Source of the DNA: Gammaproteobacteria bacterium | GTDB taxonomy: Bacteria > Pseudomonadota > Gammaproteobacteria > Thiohalomonadales > Thiohalomonadaceae | Assembly: GCA_014859545.1 (NCBI GenBank) | Contig: JACUTZ010000005.1 | Span: 1 to 39,459, forward strand | Direction of reading: 5' to 3' | Length of the DNA: 39,459 bases | Shown: one piece after another, positions 19,976 through 29,400 of the stretch | Position numbering within the stretch: the first letter of the stretch is position 1 | How the letters are laid out: every line of letters starts with the position of its first letter | Made by a program: the position numbers and the translations under genes | Notes under the pieces: generated by a model | The model's database searches: none | What the model was told of the DNA's origin: nothing | What the model saw: the letters and a program-made list of their open reading frames with translations, nothing else

Positions 19976-21001
19976 TCAGATCAGTCGGGCGCGGATGCGT
20001 GCCTGCACCTGGTCGAGAATGAACACGAACAGGAAGATGGCGATCAGTATGGTCATGACATGGCCGTACTGGAACATATCGAAACGTCCCTTGAGCTCCT
20101 GGCCGATACCACCGGCGCCCACCAGGCCGATCACCGTGGCCATGCGCAGGTTACGATCCAGAATGTAGGTGGTGTAGGCAATGTATTGCGGGATAACCTG
20201 TGGCAGCACGCCATACCAGAGGGTCTTGATCTTGCCGGCGCCGATCGCTTCCAGGGCCTCCTGGGGTTTCTTGTCGGCGTTTTCGATATCCTCGGCGTAG
20301 AACTTGCCCAGAAAGCCGGCCGCATGCAGGCCCAGCGCTAGTACCCCGGCGATGGGGCCAAAACCATAGGCCAGTACCAGAAACAGCGCCACGATCAACT
20401 CCGGGGCCGAACGCAGCAGGCTGATGATGCCACGCGCGGCGGTGTAGATGTAGCGGTTGGGGCTGTAGTTGCGCGCCGCGAAATAGGCCAGCGGGATCGA
20501 TAGAAACACCGAGAGGATGGTGCCCCACAGGGCGATCTCCAGCGTCTCGATCATCTTGACGAACACCGTCCAGAGATAGCCCACGGGCTTAATCAGCACC
20601 TCTATGGTATCGGTGGTGGCCTCCAGTTGTAGGGTCTCCAGGTTCATCCTTTGTTCGACGCGCTGCTGTACCTCGATGCGTGAGAACAACGGCAGCTTGT
20701 CGCGATCCAGATCCGGCAGGCGGCTTATCTCGTCGCTTTCGCTGATCATCGGCGGCCACATGGCCTCGCCAACCCGTGACAGACCGCGCACCACCTGGGA
20801 ATCATCGGCAATACCGAGCAGATTGCCGACCGCCTCGGTGGTCATCACCAGCATGCGATCCATCTCGGTGCGCTGACCGGTCACCAGCAGCAGCACGACG
20901 ATGGCGAACAACACCAACAGATGCTTGTAATTGTAGGGGGTATTGAGCTGCCAGTGCAGTGCAGTGCCCTGCGGAGGCACGGGGATAGGACGTGAATTCA
21001 T
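19976..21001 (-). CDS. phnE: Phosphonate ABC transporter permease
   Basis: TLEIALWGTILSVFLSIPLAYFAARN; EDIENADKKPQEALEAIGAGKIKTLWYGVLPQVIPQY (EAA loop); 341 aa. Confidence 0.93.
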   Translation of the reverse strand: MNSRPIPVPPQGTALHWQLNTPYNYKHLLVLFAIVVLLLVTGQRTEMDRMLVMTTEAVGNLLGIADDSQVVRGLSRVGEAMWPPMISESDEISRLPDLDRDKLPLFSRIEVQQRVEQRMNLETLQLEATTDTIEVLIKPVGYLWTVFVKMIETLEIALWGTILSVFLSIPLAYFAARNYSPNRYIYTAARGIISLLRSAPELIVALFLVLAYGFGPIAGVLALGLHAAGFLGKFYAEDIENADKKPQEALEAIGAGKIKTLWYGVLPQVIPQYIAYTTYILDRNLRMATVIGLVGAGGIGQELKGRFDMFQYGHVMTILIAIFLFVFILDQVQARIRARLI

Positions 21002-21013
21002 GATCGTTCCTCT

Positions 21014-21805
21014 TTATGCGACTGAGCGCTGTACCGGCTCGTTCTGCTCGGCATCGTCGGCACTATCATCCCAGTGAGCGCCCTCGTAGAGCGACCTGAC
21101 ACAGTCATCGGTGAATTCTGCGGGGCTGCCATCGAATACCACACGTCCGTTGCGCATGCCAACGATGCGATCACCGAATTCACGCGCCAGATCGATCTGG
21201 TGCAAACTGCACAATACGGTGGCACCCTGTTCGCGGGCCGCATCGCGGATCAAACCCAGGATGTCACGCGAGATCTTCGGATCCAGGCTGGCCACTGGCT
21301 CATCGGCCAGTACCACTTCCGGGTCCATCATGAAGGCACGGGCGATCCCCACACGCTGCTGCTGGCCGCCGGACAGATCACCAGCACGGCGCTTCAGATG
21401 GGTGGGGGTGAGGCCGACCCGATCGAGCAACTGGCAGGCCTTGTGACGCTGCTCCGGTTTGAACCAGCCGGACAGTGCTCGCACCGTGGAAACCGAGGGC
21501 AACACCCCGGCCAGCACATTGGCTGCCACGCTCATGCGATTGGTAAGATTAAAGTGCTGGTGGATCATCGCCACCCGCTGGCGCAGCTGACGTTCGCTGC
21601 CGAGGTTGAACTCAATGTCATCGATCAATACCCGTCCGCCACTGGGGCGCATCAGGCCGTTGACCGCTCGCAGCAACGTGGACTTGCCCGCACCGGAGGG
21701 GCCGAGTACCACGCAGAATTGGCCGCGTGGGATCTCGAGTGAGACGTTACACAGCGCCTGGGTGCCGTCGGGCCATACCTTGTGAATGGCATCAAACTGG
21801 ATCAT
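21014..21805 (-). CDS. phnC: Phosphonate ABC transporter ATP-binding protein
   Basis: [53 protein letters not shown]. Confidence 0.94.
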   Translation of the reverse strand: MIQFDAIHKVWPDGTQALCNVSLEIPRGQFCVVLGPSGAGKSTLLRAVNGLMRPSGGRVLIDDIEFNLGSERQLRQRVAMIHQHFNLTNRMSVAANVLAGVLPSVSTVRALSGWFKPEQRHKACQLLDRVGLTPTHLKRRAGDLSGGQQQRVGIARAFMMDPEVVLADEPVASLDPKISRDILGLIRDAAREQGATVLCSLHQIDLAREFGDRIVGMRNGRVVFDGSPAEFTDDCVRSLYEGAHWDDSADDAEQNEPVQRSVA

Positions 21806-21884
21806 GGTATTTGCTCCTGTCAATTGAGACATGGGTTGAACTACCCCGTGAGCGATGAATGGCTACGGAGCGGTTCGAGGGGGA

Positions 21885-22826
21885 CTAGCGTCGGCTGGCT
21901 TTGCGCATGATGTCCTCTTTCACTTGGTCGGTGACCAGACTGAACATCTTGCCGGCGTTGGTCATGTCCTGCTCACTGACCTCGGCGGTATAACCGTCTA
22001 CGCGACCACCACCATAACCACGGATCTGATCCCTGGTGATACCGGGCAGCTGGTGGACATTGTTGAAGGCATTGCGCAGCTTGGTTTTTACTAGGCCATC
22101 GACCTGGGGATGCACCGCCAGCGGTGGATAGGGGATGGGGCTGCTCTTGGCGATGACTGTGATCTGGCTGGGGTCGATGGCCTTGCTGTTGACGGCCTTT
22201 TCATAGGAGTCGAAGGAGGCACCACCGGCATCCACCAAGCCCTCGGCCAGCGCCTTCAATACGTTGGCATGGCTACCGGTCATATTGATGCCAGCCAGAT
22301 CACGCGCGGGTTGCACACCCTGTTCCATCATCATCGCCACCGGTACCGCGAAGCTGGAAGTGGAGTTCACATCACCCAGCGCGACCCGCTTGCCCTTGAG
22401 GTCTGAGGTGTTGTTGATGCCACTGTCGGCACGGGCGAACATGCCGGAATAGTAGACCGAACCACCCTTGCGCACGGCCAGGGCCAATAACTCGGCACAA
22501 CCGCGCTCGCGTGCCTGAAGGTAGGACAGTGGGCCATACCAAGCGATATCGGCAGCACCAGTGCACATGGCCTCCACCACCGAGCCATAACTCTGGCCCA
22601 CCTTGATGTCGAAGTGCAGGCCGGTGGACTGCCCGATGGCCGAGAAGATCGGCTCAAAATCTTTCTTGGTGCCATCCTCTGTACCGCCATCGGCGGGTAC
22701 CAGGATCACGCGCAGCGGCTGGCTGGCCGAACCATCGTTCTGGCTGGCCAGGGCCGCCAACGGCATGGCCAGTAGTGCCAGCCCTGCGGCCAGCAATTTG
22801 CGACGAAGAGGTTGTTTACGATACAT
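21885..22826 (-). CDS. phnD: Phosphonate ABC transporter substrate-binding protein
   Basis: Signal peptide (MYRKQPLRRKLLAAGLALLAMPLAALA) and ADIAWYGPLSYLQARERG, GKRVALGDVNSTSSFAVP. Confidence 0.93.
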   Translation of the reverse strand: MYRKQPLRRKLLAAGLALLAMPLAALASQNDGSASQPLRVILVPADGGTEDGTKKDFEPIFSAIGQSTGLHFDIKVGQSYGSVVEAMCTGAADIAWYGPLSYLQARERGCAELLALAVRKGGSVYYSGMFARADSGINNTSDLKGKRVALGDVNSTSSFAVPVAMMMEQGVQPARDLAGINMTGSHANVLKALAEGLVDAGGASFDSYEKAVNSKAIDPSQITVIAKSSPIPYPPLAVHPQVDGLVKTKLRNAFNNVHQLPGITRDQIRGYGGGRVDGYTAEVSEQDMTNAGKMFSLVTDQVKEDIMRKASRR

Positions 22827-22875
22827 TGCTTGAGCTCCTGTAAGTGTGATGACGAAAAGTGTGGTTTGCGAGACC

Positions 22876-23604
22876 TTAAGGGTTAATGCGCAGTTGGATC
22901 CGGTCGGCGCGGAACCGGGTGATGGCGTACTCGACCGGGGTACCATCCCGATCGTTCACGTTCACGCTCTTTACCCGCAGCACCGGACGGTTCTGTGGCA
23001 TGCCCAGCAACTTGGCGTCCTCACCTTGCGGGAGCACCGCTGTTACCAGGCTTTCACTGCGTCGCAGCGTGCAGCCATAGCCCTCACGCAGTAGGGTATG
23101 CAATGAAGCATCAACAAAGCGCTCGGACAGATCCGGGAATTTTTTTGTAGACACAAAGTGCGAAATCAGGCACATGGGCCGCTGTTCCACCAGGCGTAGC
23201 GTTTCAATCCAGTGCACCATCTCACCTTCCATGATGTCCAGCCGCTGAGCCACCCCGCGGATGGCCGGGAGGGCCTGCTTGCGCAGAATTCGGTTCTCGC
23301 TCATAAAGCCCAACGCACTGATGTTCTCGGTGAAGCGGGTGGCCTGATCAATCCGATAGTCCAGCTGGGTATCAAGGACGAACACCCCCAGCCCATGTCG
23401 GCGTTCCAGCAGCCCCACGTCCACCAACTCATCCACCGCACGGCGCAGGGTGTGGCGATTGACACAAAAACGCTGCGCTAGCTCAGCCTCGGCCGGCAGG
23501 CGACTGCCGGGGGCGTACTGGCTCAGCACAAGATTTTCAAGCTGACGAGCGATCTGCACGTACAGCGCCAGGCCAGAGTCACGATCAACAACGTAAAGGT
23601 TCAT
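22876..23604 (-). CDS. phnF: GntR/HutC-family regulator of the phn operon
   Basis: N-term wHTH (YVQIARQLENLVLSQYAPGSRLPAEAELAQRFCVNRHTLRRAVDELVDVGLLERRHGLGVFV), UTRA-type C-term; first gene of the operon. Confidence 0.9.
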   Translation of the reverse strand: MNLYVVDRDSGLALYVQIARQLENLVLSQYAPGSRLPAEAELAQRFCVNRHTLRRAVDELVDVGLLERRHGLGVFVLDTQLDYRIDQATRFTENISALGFMSENRILRKQALPAIRGVAQRLDIMEGEMVHWIETLRLVEQRPMCLISHFVSTKKFPDLSERFVDASLHTLLREGYGCTLRRSESLVTAVLPQGEDAKLLGMPQNRPVLRVKSVNVNDRDGTPVEYAITRFRADRIQLRINP

Positions 23605-23610
23605 GTGTAG

Positions 23611-23624
23611 TCATCTAGACAAGT
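23611..23624 (-). promoter_or_regulatory. Possible PhnF operator in the 5' leader (TCATCTAGACAAGT)
   Basis: TCTAGA-centred imperfect palindrome between the predicted -10 and the phnF ATG. Confidence 0.35.
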
Positions 23625-23637
23625 GTCGATGACGGGA

Positions 23638-23682
23638 AGAATAGTGCCCGATTGTGACGATGCAGTGACAGTTTGATGACAA
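23638..23682 (-). promoter_or_regulatory. PhoB-type promoter: three Pho-box repeats plus -10
   Basis: Minus strand TTGTCAT-CAAA-CTGTCAC-TGCA-TCGTCAC-N10-TATTCT; repeats start exactly 11 bp apart (plus coords 23676, 23665, 23654); -10 at 23638-23643. Confidence 0.88.
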
Positions 23683-23926
23683 TTACGGAGGGCAGAACAA
23701 CTATTCCGTAAAAAGCAGAGCTTTCAGGTCGGTGCATTCGGCGGGACGAAATTACTCTTCCTCATCTCCGATCATAGAAAAGTGAACAGGCGAGTGAAGT
23801 GATGGCCTGCTGGTACCGTTAGACGGCCGAGGTTCGCGACAAATGGACAAGAGCATGGATGAGGGAAACGATCATGGATGGTCGGTAGCATATGGGCACC
23901 GATGTGGTGCAAACACACCATTAAAT

Positions 23927-24006
23927 ACCTCTGTGCCTGGGCGATATGTTCCAGTCACCGCCAACCGACTACGTCCTGTAGTCGTCTGCGGTAAGATTGT
24001 CTTTGT
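23927..24006. repeat. Dispersed about 80-bp structured repeat, copy A
   Basis: ACCTCTGTGCCTGGGCGATATGTTCC...ACCGCCAACCGACTACGTCCTGTAGTCGTCTGCGGTAA; near-identical blocks at 37402-37482. Confidence 0.85.
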
Positions 24007-24376
24007 GGACAGTAAGCCGTTATCTCCGCGGCATGAATACTCCCAAGAGGGGGGGAGCTGTTACCAATAATATTGACATTCGGCCGCACCTGGGCCATCA
24101 CTGCTGTGTTAGGTTTCTTGGCAAGGGCGCAGCCATTACCTGCGAAACGCGCCTTGCATTGATGGTCCAGCCACACCCTCGGTGTTGACAGTATTATTTT
24201 GACCTGCCTCCTTAGCCATCTTGCTGTGCCAAGTTCTGTTGATCACTGATCTCGCGGGTAGTCATAAACCCTGGGCACATTTTCGCGATTGGGTTCATGC
24301 CTAGGCGTGTAGAATGGACGGTGTTGCTTATCCCTTGTTTCCCTCGCTCTCACTATTGAAGAGTGGCTTGACCGAC

Positions 24377-25594
24377 ATGTGCCTATCGATGACGCCAATC
24401 TTTACTCACCGCAGACAGTTACTGGAGATCTACCAGGCCGCACTTCATGCCGTGGCCGGTGATCGTGCGGTGACCGCTTGGCTGCAACAGCATCCATTGG
24501 ATGGAGAATGGGCGGTGTTGGCCATCGGCAAGGCGGCGGGGGCGATGCTGCAGGGGGCGCGTGAGGGTTTGGGTGCGCGTTTGCGTGAGGTGTTGGTGAT
24601 CACCAAGGCCGATCACGGTGGCCAGGCGCGGCCCGGTGAGCGGTGGCTGGAAGGGGGGCATCCAGTCCCGGATGAGCGTAGCCTGCTGGCCGGATCGTCC
24701 CTGCTGGAATTTCTGCAAGGCCTGCCGGTGGGCCGTCCCCTGCTGGTGTTGCTCTCCGGTGGGGCCTCGGCGCTGGTGGAAGTCTTGCCCGAGGGGATGA
24801 CACTGGAGCAATTGGCCGAGGTGAATGCTTATCTGTTGGGGAGCGGCCTGGATATCGATGTTATCAACCGGGTGCGCAAGCGGCTGTCGTTGATTAAGGG
24901 TGGACGGCTGTTGCCTCATTTACGCGGCAGGCGCTGTGTGCAGTTGTTGATCGCCGATGTGCCCGGTGATGATCCGGCGGTGATCGGTTCGGGGCCGCTA
25001 ATCCCTTCCTTTGAGCAAGAGCTGCCGGTGTTACCTGAGTGGATCGCGCGGCTATGCCAGCCGCCTGCGCCCGTCGTTGAGACGCATTGTGAAAGCCATA
25101 TTGTGACCAACAACCGAATGGCCTGTGAGGCGGCGGTGGAACGGGCGAGGGCGATGGGTTTGCCGGTGGTGTGGCACGATGCCCTGTTCCAGGGCAAGGC
25201 GGAACAGGTGGCGCAGGACTGCTGTGCCGAACTATTGGCCGGGCCGCCCGGGCTGCATGTATGGGGTGGGGAGAGTACCGTGGTATTGCCTGCCGAGCCG
25301 GGGTGCGGTGGGCGCAATCAGCAGCTGGCCTTGTGGGCTGCGAAATCTCTTGCCGGACAGGAGAATGTCTTGCTGCTGGCGGCAGCGACCGATGGCAGTG
25401 ACGGGCCGACTTGTGATGCCGGTGGTCTGATGGACGGACAGACCCTTGCCCGTGGCGAGGCGGAGGGGGTTTCTGCCGAGCTGGCTTTGGCTCGTGCCAA
25501 TGCCGGGGCTTTTCTGGCGGCCAGTGGCGATCTGATCAGCACCGGTCCGACCGGGACCAATGTGATGGACTTGTTACTGGGCTGGAAGTGGTAA
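24377..25594 (+). CDS. Glycerate 2-kinase, MOFRL/TtuD-GckA family
   Basis: WAVLAIGKAAGAML; VLLSGGASALVEVLPEGMTLEQL; GGRNQQLALWAA; AATDGSDGPTCDAGG; start could be 24314, 24377 or 24389. Confidence 0.9.
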   Translation: MCLSMTPIFTHRRQLLEIYQAALHAVAGDRAVTAWLQQHPLDGEWAVLAIGKAAGAMLQGAREGLGARLREVLVITKADHGGQARPGERWLEGGHPVPDERSLLAGSSLLEFLQGLPVGRPLLVLLSGGASALVEVLPEGMTLEQLAEVNAYLLGSGLDIDVINRVRKRLSLIKGGRLLPHLRGRRCVQLLIADVPGDDPAVIGSGPLIPSFEQELPVLPEWIARLCQPPAPVVETHCESHIVTNNRMACEAAVERARAMGLPVVWHDALFQGKAEQVAQDCCAELLAGPPGLHVWGGESTVVLPAEPGCGGRNQQLALWAAKSLAGQENVLLLAAATDGSDGPTCDAGGLMDGQTLARGEAEGVSAELALARANAGAFLAASGDLISTGPTGTNVMDLLLGWKW

Positions 25595-25604
25595 GATTCC
25601 CCGA

Positions 25605-26408
25605 ATGAATACTCTTAATCTGTTTGAACTGGCCCATCAGGCATTGATGTGTCCGGATGCGGATCAGAAGGTCGCGCTGACCCATGCCCTGCGTGCGGCC
25701 TGGTTGGCCGGCGAGCTCGCTGTCGAGGATGCGGGTGCAGTACAGGCCATTGCCGATCCTGGTCGTCCGGCCAGGCCTGAGCTGGTGCAGCCGCGCGATC
25801 TGCCCAGGCGCAAGCCCAGCACGGTGGAAGGCCGGGCGGTCTTGTTTCATGCCCTCTGTCATATCGAGTTCAACGCCATCAATCTGGCCCTGGATGCGGT
25901 GTATCGTTTTCGGGGCATGCCCTCGTCATTTTATCTCGACTGGTTACAGGTGGCCGATGAGGAGGCTAGCCACTTTGTGATGCTGCGTGAGCATCTGCGC
26001 GGCCTGGGCCAGGATTATGGGGATTATCCAGCCCACAATGGCCTGTGGGAGATGGCACAAAAAACTGCCCATGACGTGCTGGTACGGATGGCCCTGGTAC
26101 CACGCTGTCTGGAAGCGCGCGGCCTGGATGTCAGTCCCGGGATCAAGGCAAAGCTGTTGACGGTGGGGGATACGGCCGGGGCGGCCTGTCTGGATATCAT
26201 CCTGCGTGATGAGATCGGCCATGTGGCGATCGGTAATCGCTGGTATCTGTCGCGGTGTGCCGAACGCGGCCTGGAACCGATGAGCCGTTACCAGCAACTA
26301 TTGGATGAATACATGGATGGACCGCTGCGCCCGCCGTTCCATATTGAGGCCAGGCGCGAGGCCGGTTTCAGCGAGGATGAACTGGCTTATCTGGAAGGGG
26401 TGGGCTAA
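25605..26408 (+). CDS. DUF455 family ferritin-like protein
   Basis: FHALCHIEFNAINLALDAVYRFRGMPSSFYLDWLQVADEEASHF ... ILRDEIGHVAIGNRWY. Confidence 0.88.
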   Translation: MNTLNLFELAHQALMCPDADQKVALTHALRAAWLAGELAVEDAGAVQAIADPGRPARPELVQPRDLPRRKPSTVEGRAVLFHALCHIEFNAINLALDAVYRFRGMPSSFYLDWLQVADEEASHFVMLREHLRGLGQDYGDYPAHNGLWEMAQKTAHDVLVRMALVPRCLEARGLDVSPGIKAKLLTVGDTAGAACLDIILRDEIGHVAIGNRWYLSRCAERGLEPMSRYQQLLDEYMDGPLRPPFHIEARREAGFSEDELAYLEGVG

Positions 26409-26426
26409 GAGCTGGTCGCCTGGGAT

Positions 26427-26657
26427 TCAGGCGACTTTCAGGCGAATAATGCTGGCCTGCTGGGCAAAGATATCGCGCTGTTTGCCCTGTGGTGTGGGCC
26501 GGTGGCGGTCTGGTACCTGGGTGGCCTCGATGGCGAGGATCTCAAAACAGGATTCACCCGCCTGAAAGGCCCGCTCGTAGGCCAGCTCTTCCAGATTGTC
26601 CATGACGTCCTGCATGGCCATTTCCAGGGCCAGCTTGTGATTGATTTGTTTTTGCAT
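26427..26657 (-). CDS. Hypothetical small protein (76 aa)
   Basis: MQKQINHKLALEMAMQDVMDNLEELAYERAFQAGESCFEILAIEATQVPDRHRPTPQ...; helical N-term; weak RBS evidence. Confidence 0.5.
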   Translation of the reverse strand: MQKQINHKLALEMAMQDVMDNLEELAYERAFQAGESCFEILAIEATQVPDRHRPTPQGKQRDIFAQQASIIRLKVA

Positions 26658-26776
26658 GCCGTTGCCTTGCTTCAAAGCGGGAACACAGGCCTTAGCGGAC
26701 AATGGCAACAAAACTTTACGACAGCAGGGCATTGAATTCAGGAGAGGGGCGGGCACCTCCGCCCCCATTGGCGGTT

Positions 26777-27580
26777 TTACTTCTTGATGTGTGCCGGCAG
26801 GCAGGGCTGGATCAGTTTCTGCATCGCAGCAAAGACATCCAGGTTGCCAGCGATCACATTGCCGCTTTCCAGATAGTCTTCCCCACCGCCAAAGTCACCA
26901 ACCTTGCCGCCGGCCTCGGCCACCAGTAGTGCACCGGCGGCCATGTCCCAGGAATTCAAGTCCAGTTCCCAGAAACCATCCAGACGGCCGGCGGCCACAT
27001 AGGCCAGGTCCAGCGCGGCGGAGCCGGGTCGGCGGATCCCGGCAGTGTCCTTGAACAGGGCACGGAAGGTCTCCAGGTAGACATCCAGCAGTTCATGGCG
27101 GCGGAAGGGAAAGCCGGTGCCCAGTAGCGCGCCGTCCAGATTCTTGCGGGCGGCCACCCGAATCCGTCGCCCGTTCAGCTGTGCTCCACCACCCTTGCTG
27201 GCGGTATAGAGTTCCTGGCTGATCGGGTCATAGACCACCGCCTGATCCAGCTTGCCACGGTAGAGCAGGGCGATGGAGACGGCGAACTGGGGAAAGCCAT
27301 GCAGGAAGTTGGTGGTGCCATCCAGGGGATCGATGACCCACTGGTATTCGTCGTTGCCATGGCTGGCAGCGCCGCTTTCCTCGGCGAGGATGGCATGATC
27401 CGGATAGGCCTTGCGCAGGGTCTTGATGATCTCCTGCTCGGCGAGACGATCGACGTCACTGACGAAGTCATTGCGGGATTTACTGTCAACCTTGAGGCTG
27501 TCCACATGGGCAAAGGAACGGGAAATGACAGTACCGGCCTGACGCGCAGCGCGCACAGCCGTGTTCAGCATGGGATGCAT
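26777..27580 (-). CDS. suhB: Inositol-1-monophosphatase
   Basis: MHPMLNTAVRAARQAGTVI; WVIDPLDGTTNFLHGFPQFAVSIAL; WDMAAGALLVAEAGG; divergent from trmJ. Confidence 0.95.
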   Translation of the reverse strand: MHPMLNTAVRAARQAGTVISRSFAHVDSLKVDSKSRNDFVSDVDRLAEQEIIKTLRKAYPDHAILAEESGAASHGNDEYQWVIDPLDGTTNFLHGFPQFAVSIALLYRGKLDQAVVYDPISQELYTASKGGGAQLNGRRIRVAARKNLDGALLGTGFPFRRHELLDVYLETFRALFKDTAGIRRPGSAALDLAYVAAGRLDGFWELDLNSWDMAAGALLVAEAGGKVGDFGGGEDYLESGNVIAGNLDVFAAMQKLIQPCLPAHIKK

Positions 27581-27731
27581 GGGGAGAGCCTCCGGATTGT
27601 TAAATAGCTGGCAAGACCACTTGGTCTGCAATGTGCGGTATTCTATACGGCTGCCGGAGAAATATCACCATCAATTCTGCTCGATCCCTGGTCACAACAG
27701 GCGCACTCGGGTGGTGCACAGGAAAATATTC

Positions 27732-28454
27732 ATGTCGTTTCCCAAGATTCGTATCGTCATGGTTGAAACCAGCCACCCCGGCAATATCGGGGCGGCGGCC
27801 CGCGCAATGAAAAATATGCGCCTGGACAGTCTGTATCTGGTCAATCCACATCGCTTTCCCGATCCCGAAGCAACGGCCCGCTCCTCCGGGGCCGAGGATA
27901 TCCTGGAGAAGGCGACCATCTGTGCCAGTCTGCCCGAGGCGCTGGCAGGTTGCCAGCTGGCCTATGGTGCCAGCGCGCGCGCCCAGCGCACCATCCCCTG
28001 GCCACAGCTGGATGCCCGTCGCTGTGCCGAACAGATTGCCGGCGAGGGGGATGAAACCGAGGTGGCCCTGGTGTTTGGCCGGGAACACTCCGGGCTGAGC
28101 AATGAGGAGCTGGAGAGCTGTAACTATCTGGTACATATCCCCTGCAATCCGGACTACAGCTCGTTGAATGTGGCGGCGGCAATCCAGGTAATCAGCTATG
28201 AGCTGCATATGGCCCGCCTGGGGGAGTGGCAGCCCAAGGTCCCCAAGCGTGAGGAGCCCCTGGCCAGCGCCGATGAGCTGGCCGGACTGATGAGCCACCT
28301 GGAGCAGGTGATGCTGGATACCGGTTTTCTGGATCCGGACAACCCGCGCCAGCTGATGCGCCGCCTGCGTCGTCTGTTCCTGCGGGCCCAGTTGGAAAAA
28401 ACCGAGTTGAACATCCTGCGCGGTATTCTCACCAGTGTCGACAAGCTGGGATAG
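27732..28454 (+). CDS. trmJ: tRNA (cytidine/uridine-2'-O-)-methyltransferase TrmJ
   Basis: IRIVMVETSHPGNIGAAARAMKNMRLDSLYLVNP; SPOUT motif VALVFGREHSGLSNEEL. Confidence 0.95.
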   Translation: MSFPKIRIVMVETSHPGNIGAAARAMKNMRLDSLYLVNPHRFPDPEATARSSGAEDILEKATICASLPEALAGCQLAYGASARAQRTIPWPQLDARRCAEQIAGEGDETEVALVFGREHSGLSNEELESCNYLVHIPCNPDYSSLNVAAAIQVISYELHMARLGEWQPKVPKREEPLASADELAGLMSHLEQVMLDTGFLDPDNPRQLMRRLRRLFLRAQLEKTELNILRGILTSVDKLG

Positions 28455-28533
28455 GGTGTAAAAATACCCTGTCATTTGACTAAGGATTTATGTCAAAATA
28501 GCACCTCGGTTTTAGTCAGGAATTGCGATCCCC

Positions 28534-29382
28534 ATGTTTGCACGACTGCGAGAAGACATCGCCTGTATCTTTGAGCGCGACCCGGCGGCACGTAATGTGT
28601 TTGAGGTGTTGACCGTCTACCCTGGCCTGCATGCGGTGATTCTGCATCGGGTTTCTCACCGACTCTGGGGCTGGGGCCTGAAGTGGCTCGCTCGGGTATT
28701 GGCCGGCTTTTCACGCTGGATGACCGGCATCGAGATCCACCCGGGTGCCACCCTGGGGCGACGTTTCTTCATTGACCATGGCATGGGTGTGGTGATTGGC
28801 GAGACCGCGGTGATCGGTGATGACTGCACCATCTACCACGGCGTTACCCTGGGCGGCACCAGCTGGAACAAGGGCAAGCGCCATCCCACCCTGGGCAATG
28901 ATGTGGTGGTGGGGGCCGGTGCCAAGGTGTTGGGGCCGATTACGGTGGGTAATGGTGCACGGATTGGATCCAATGCGGTGGTGGTCAAGAATGTACCCAA
29001 GGCCACCACGGTGGTTGGCATCCCCGGTCGTATCGTCAAGCGCGAGGAGCCTGATCCCAAGCAAGCCAAACGCAAGGCGATTGCCGCCAAGATGGGTTTT
29101 GATGCCTACGGCACCACTTCTGACATGCCTGATCCGGTGGCCCATGCGATCAATTGCATGCTGGATCACATCCATGCCATGGACGGACGGATGGAGGATA
29201 TGTGCAAGGCAATCAAGAGCCTGGGTACCGAGTTTAACGATCTGCCCCTGCCCGAAATGCGTTCCTGTGAAATCCGTTCCGGCGATGAGGATGACCTGGC
29301 TGGAGAGCGTCTGGATAGTGGCGATGCCGAGGGTGTGCAGAAGCCGTCGGCGGCCAATGAGAGCCAGGGCAATAATAGTTGA
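28534..29382 (+). CDS. cysE: Serine O-acetyltransferase
   Basis: Left-handed beta-helix hexapeptides: [58 protein letters not shown]. Confidence 0.95.
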   Translation: MFARLREDIACIFERDPAARNVFEVLTVYPGLHAVILHRVSHRLWGWGLKWLARVLAGFSRWMTGIEIHPGATLGRRFFIDHGMGVVIGETAVIGDDCTIYHGVTLGGTSWNKGKRHPTLGNDVVVGAGAKVLGPITVGNGARIGSNAVVVKNVPKATTVVGIPGRIVKREEPDPKQAKRKAIAAKMGFDAYGTTSDMPDPVAHAINCMLDHIHAMDGRMEDMCKAIKSLGTEFNDLPLPEMRSCEIRSGDEDDLAGERLDSGDAEGVQKPSAANESQGNNS

Positions 29383-29400
29383 CTATTTTGCTTGGTATTG
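29375..29400 (+). promoter_or_regulatory. Candidate IscR type-1-like site overlapping the iscR promoter
   Basis: ATAGTTGACTATTTTGCTTGGTATTG; left half fits the type-1 consensus ATASYYGACTR; overlaps the cysE stop codon. Confidence 0.5.

Noticed and set aside
23843-24070. 75-aa ORF upstream of the glycerate kinase gene
   Set aside because: Lies over dispersed repeat copy A, and the similar peptide PVVVCGK at 37.4 kb is only the shared repeat translated.
23955-24176. 73-aa minus ORF (WLDHQCKARFAGNGCALAKKPNT...)
   Set aside because: Partly overlaps the repeat; no recognisable family, no RBS; could be a pseudogene scrap but unsupported.
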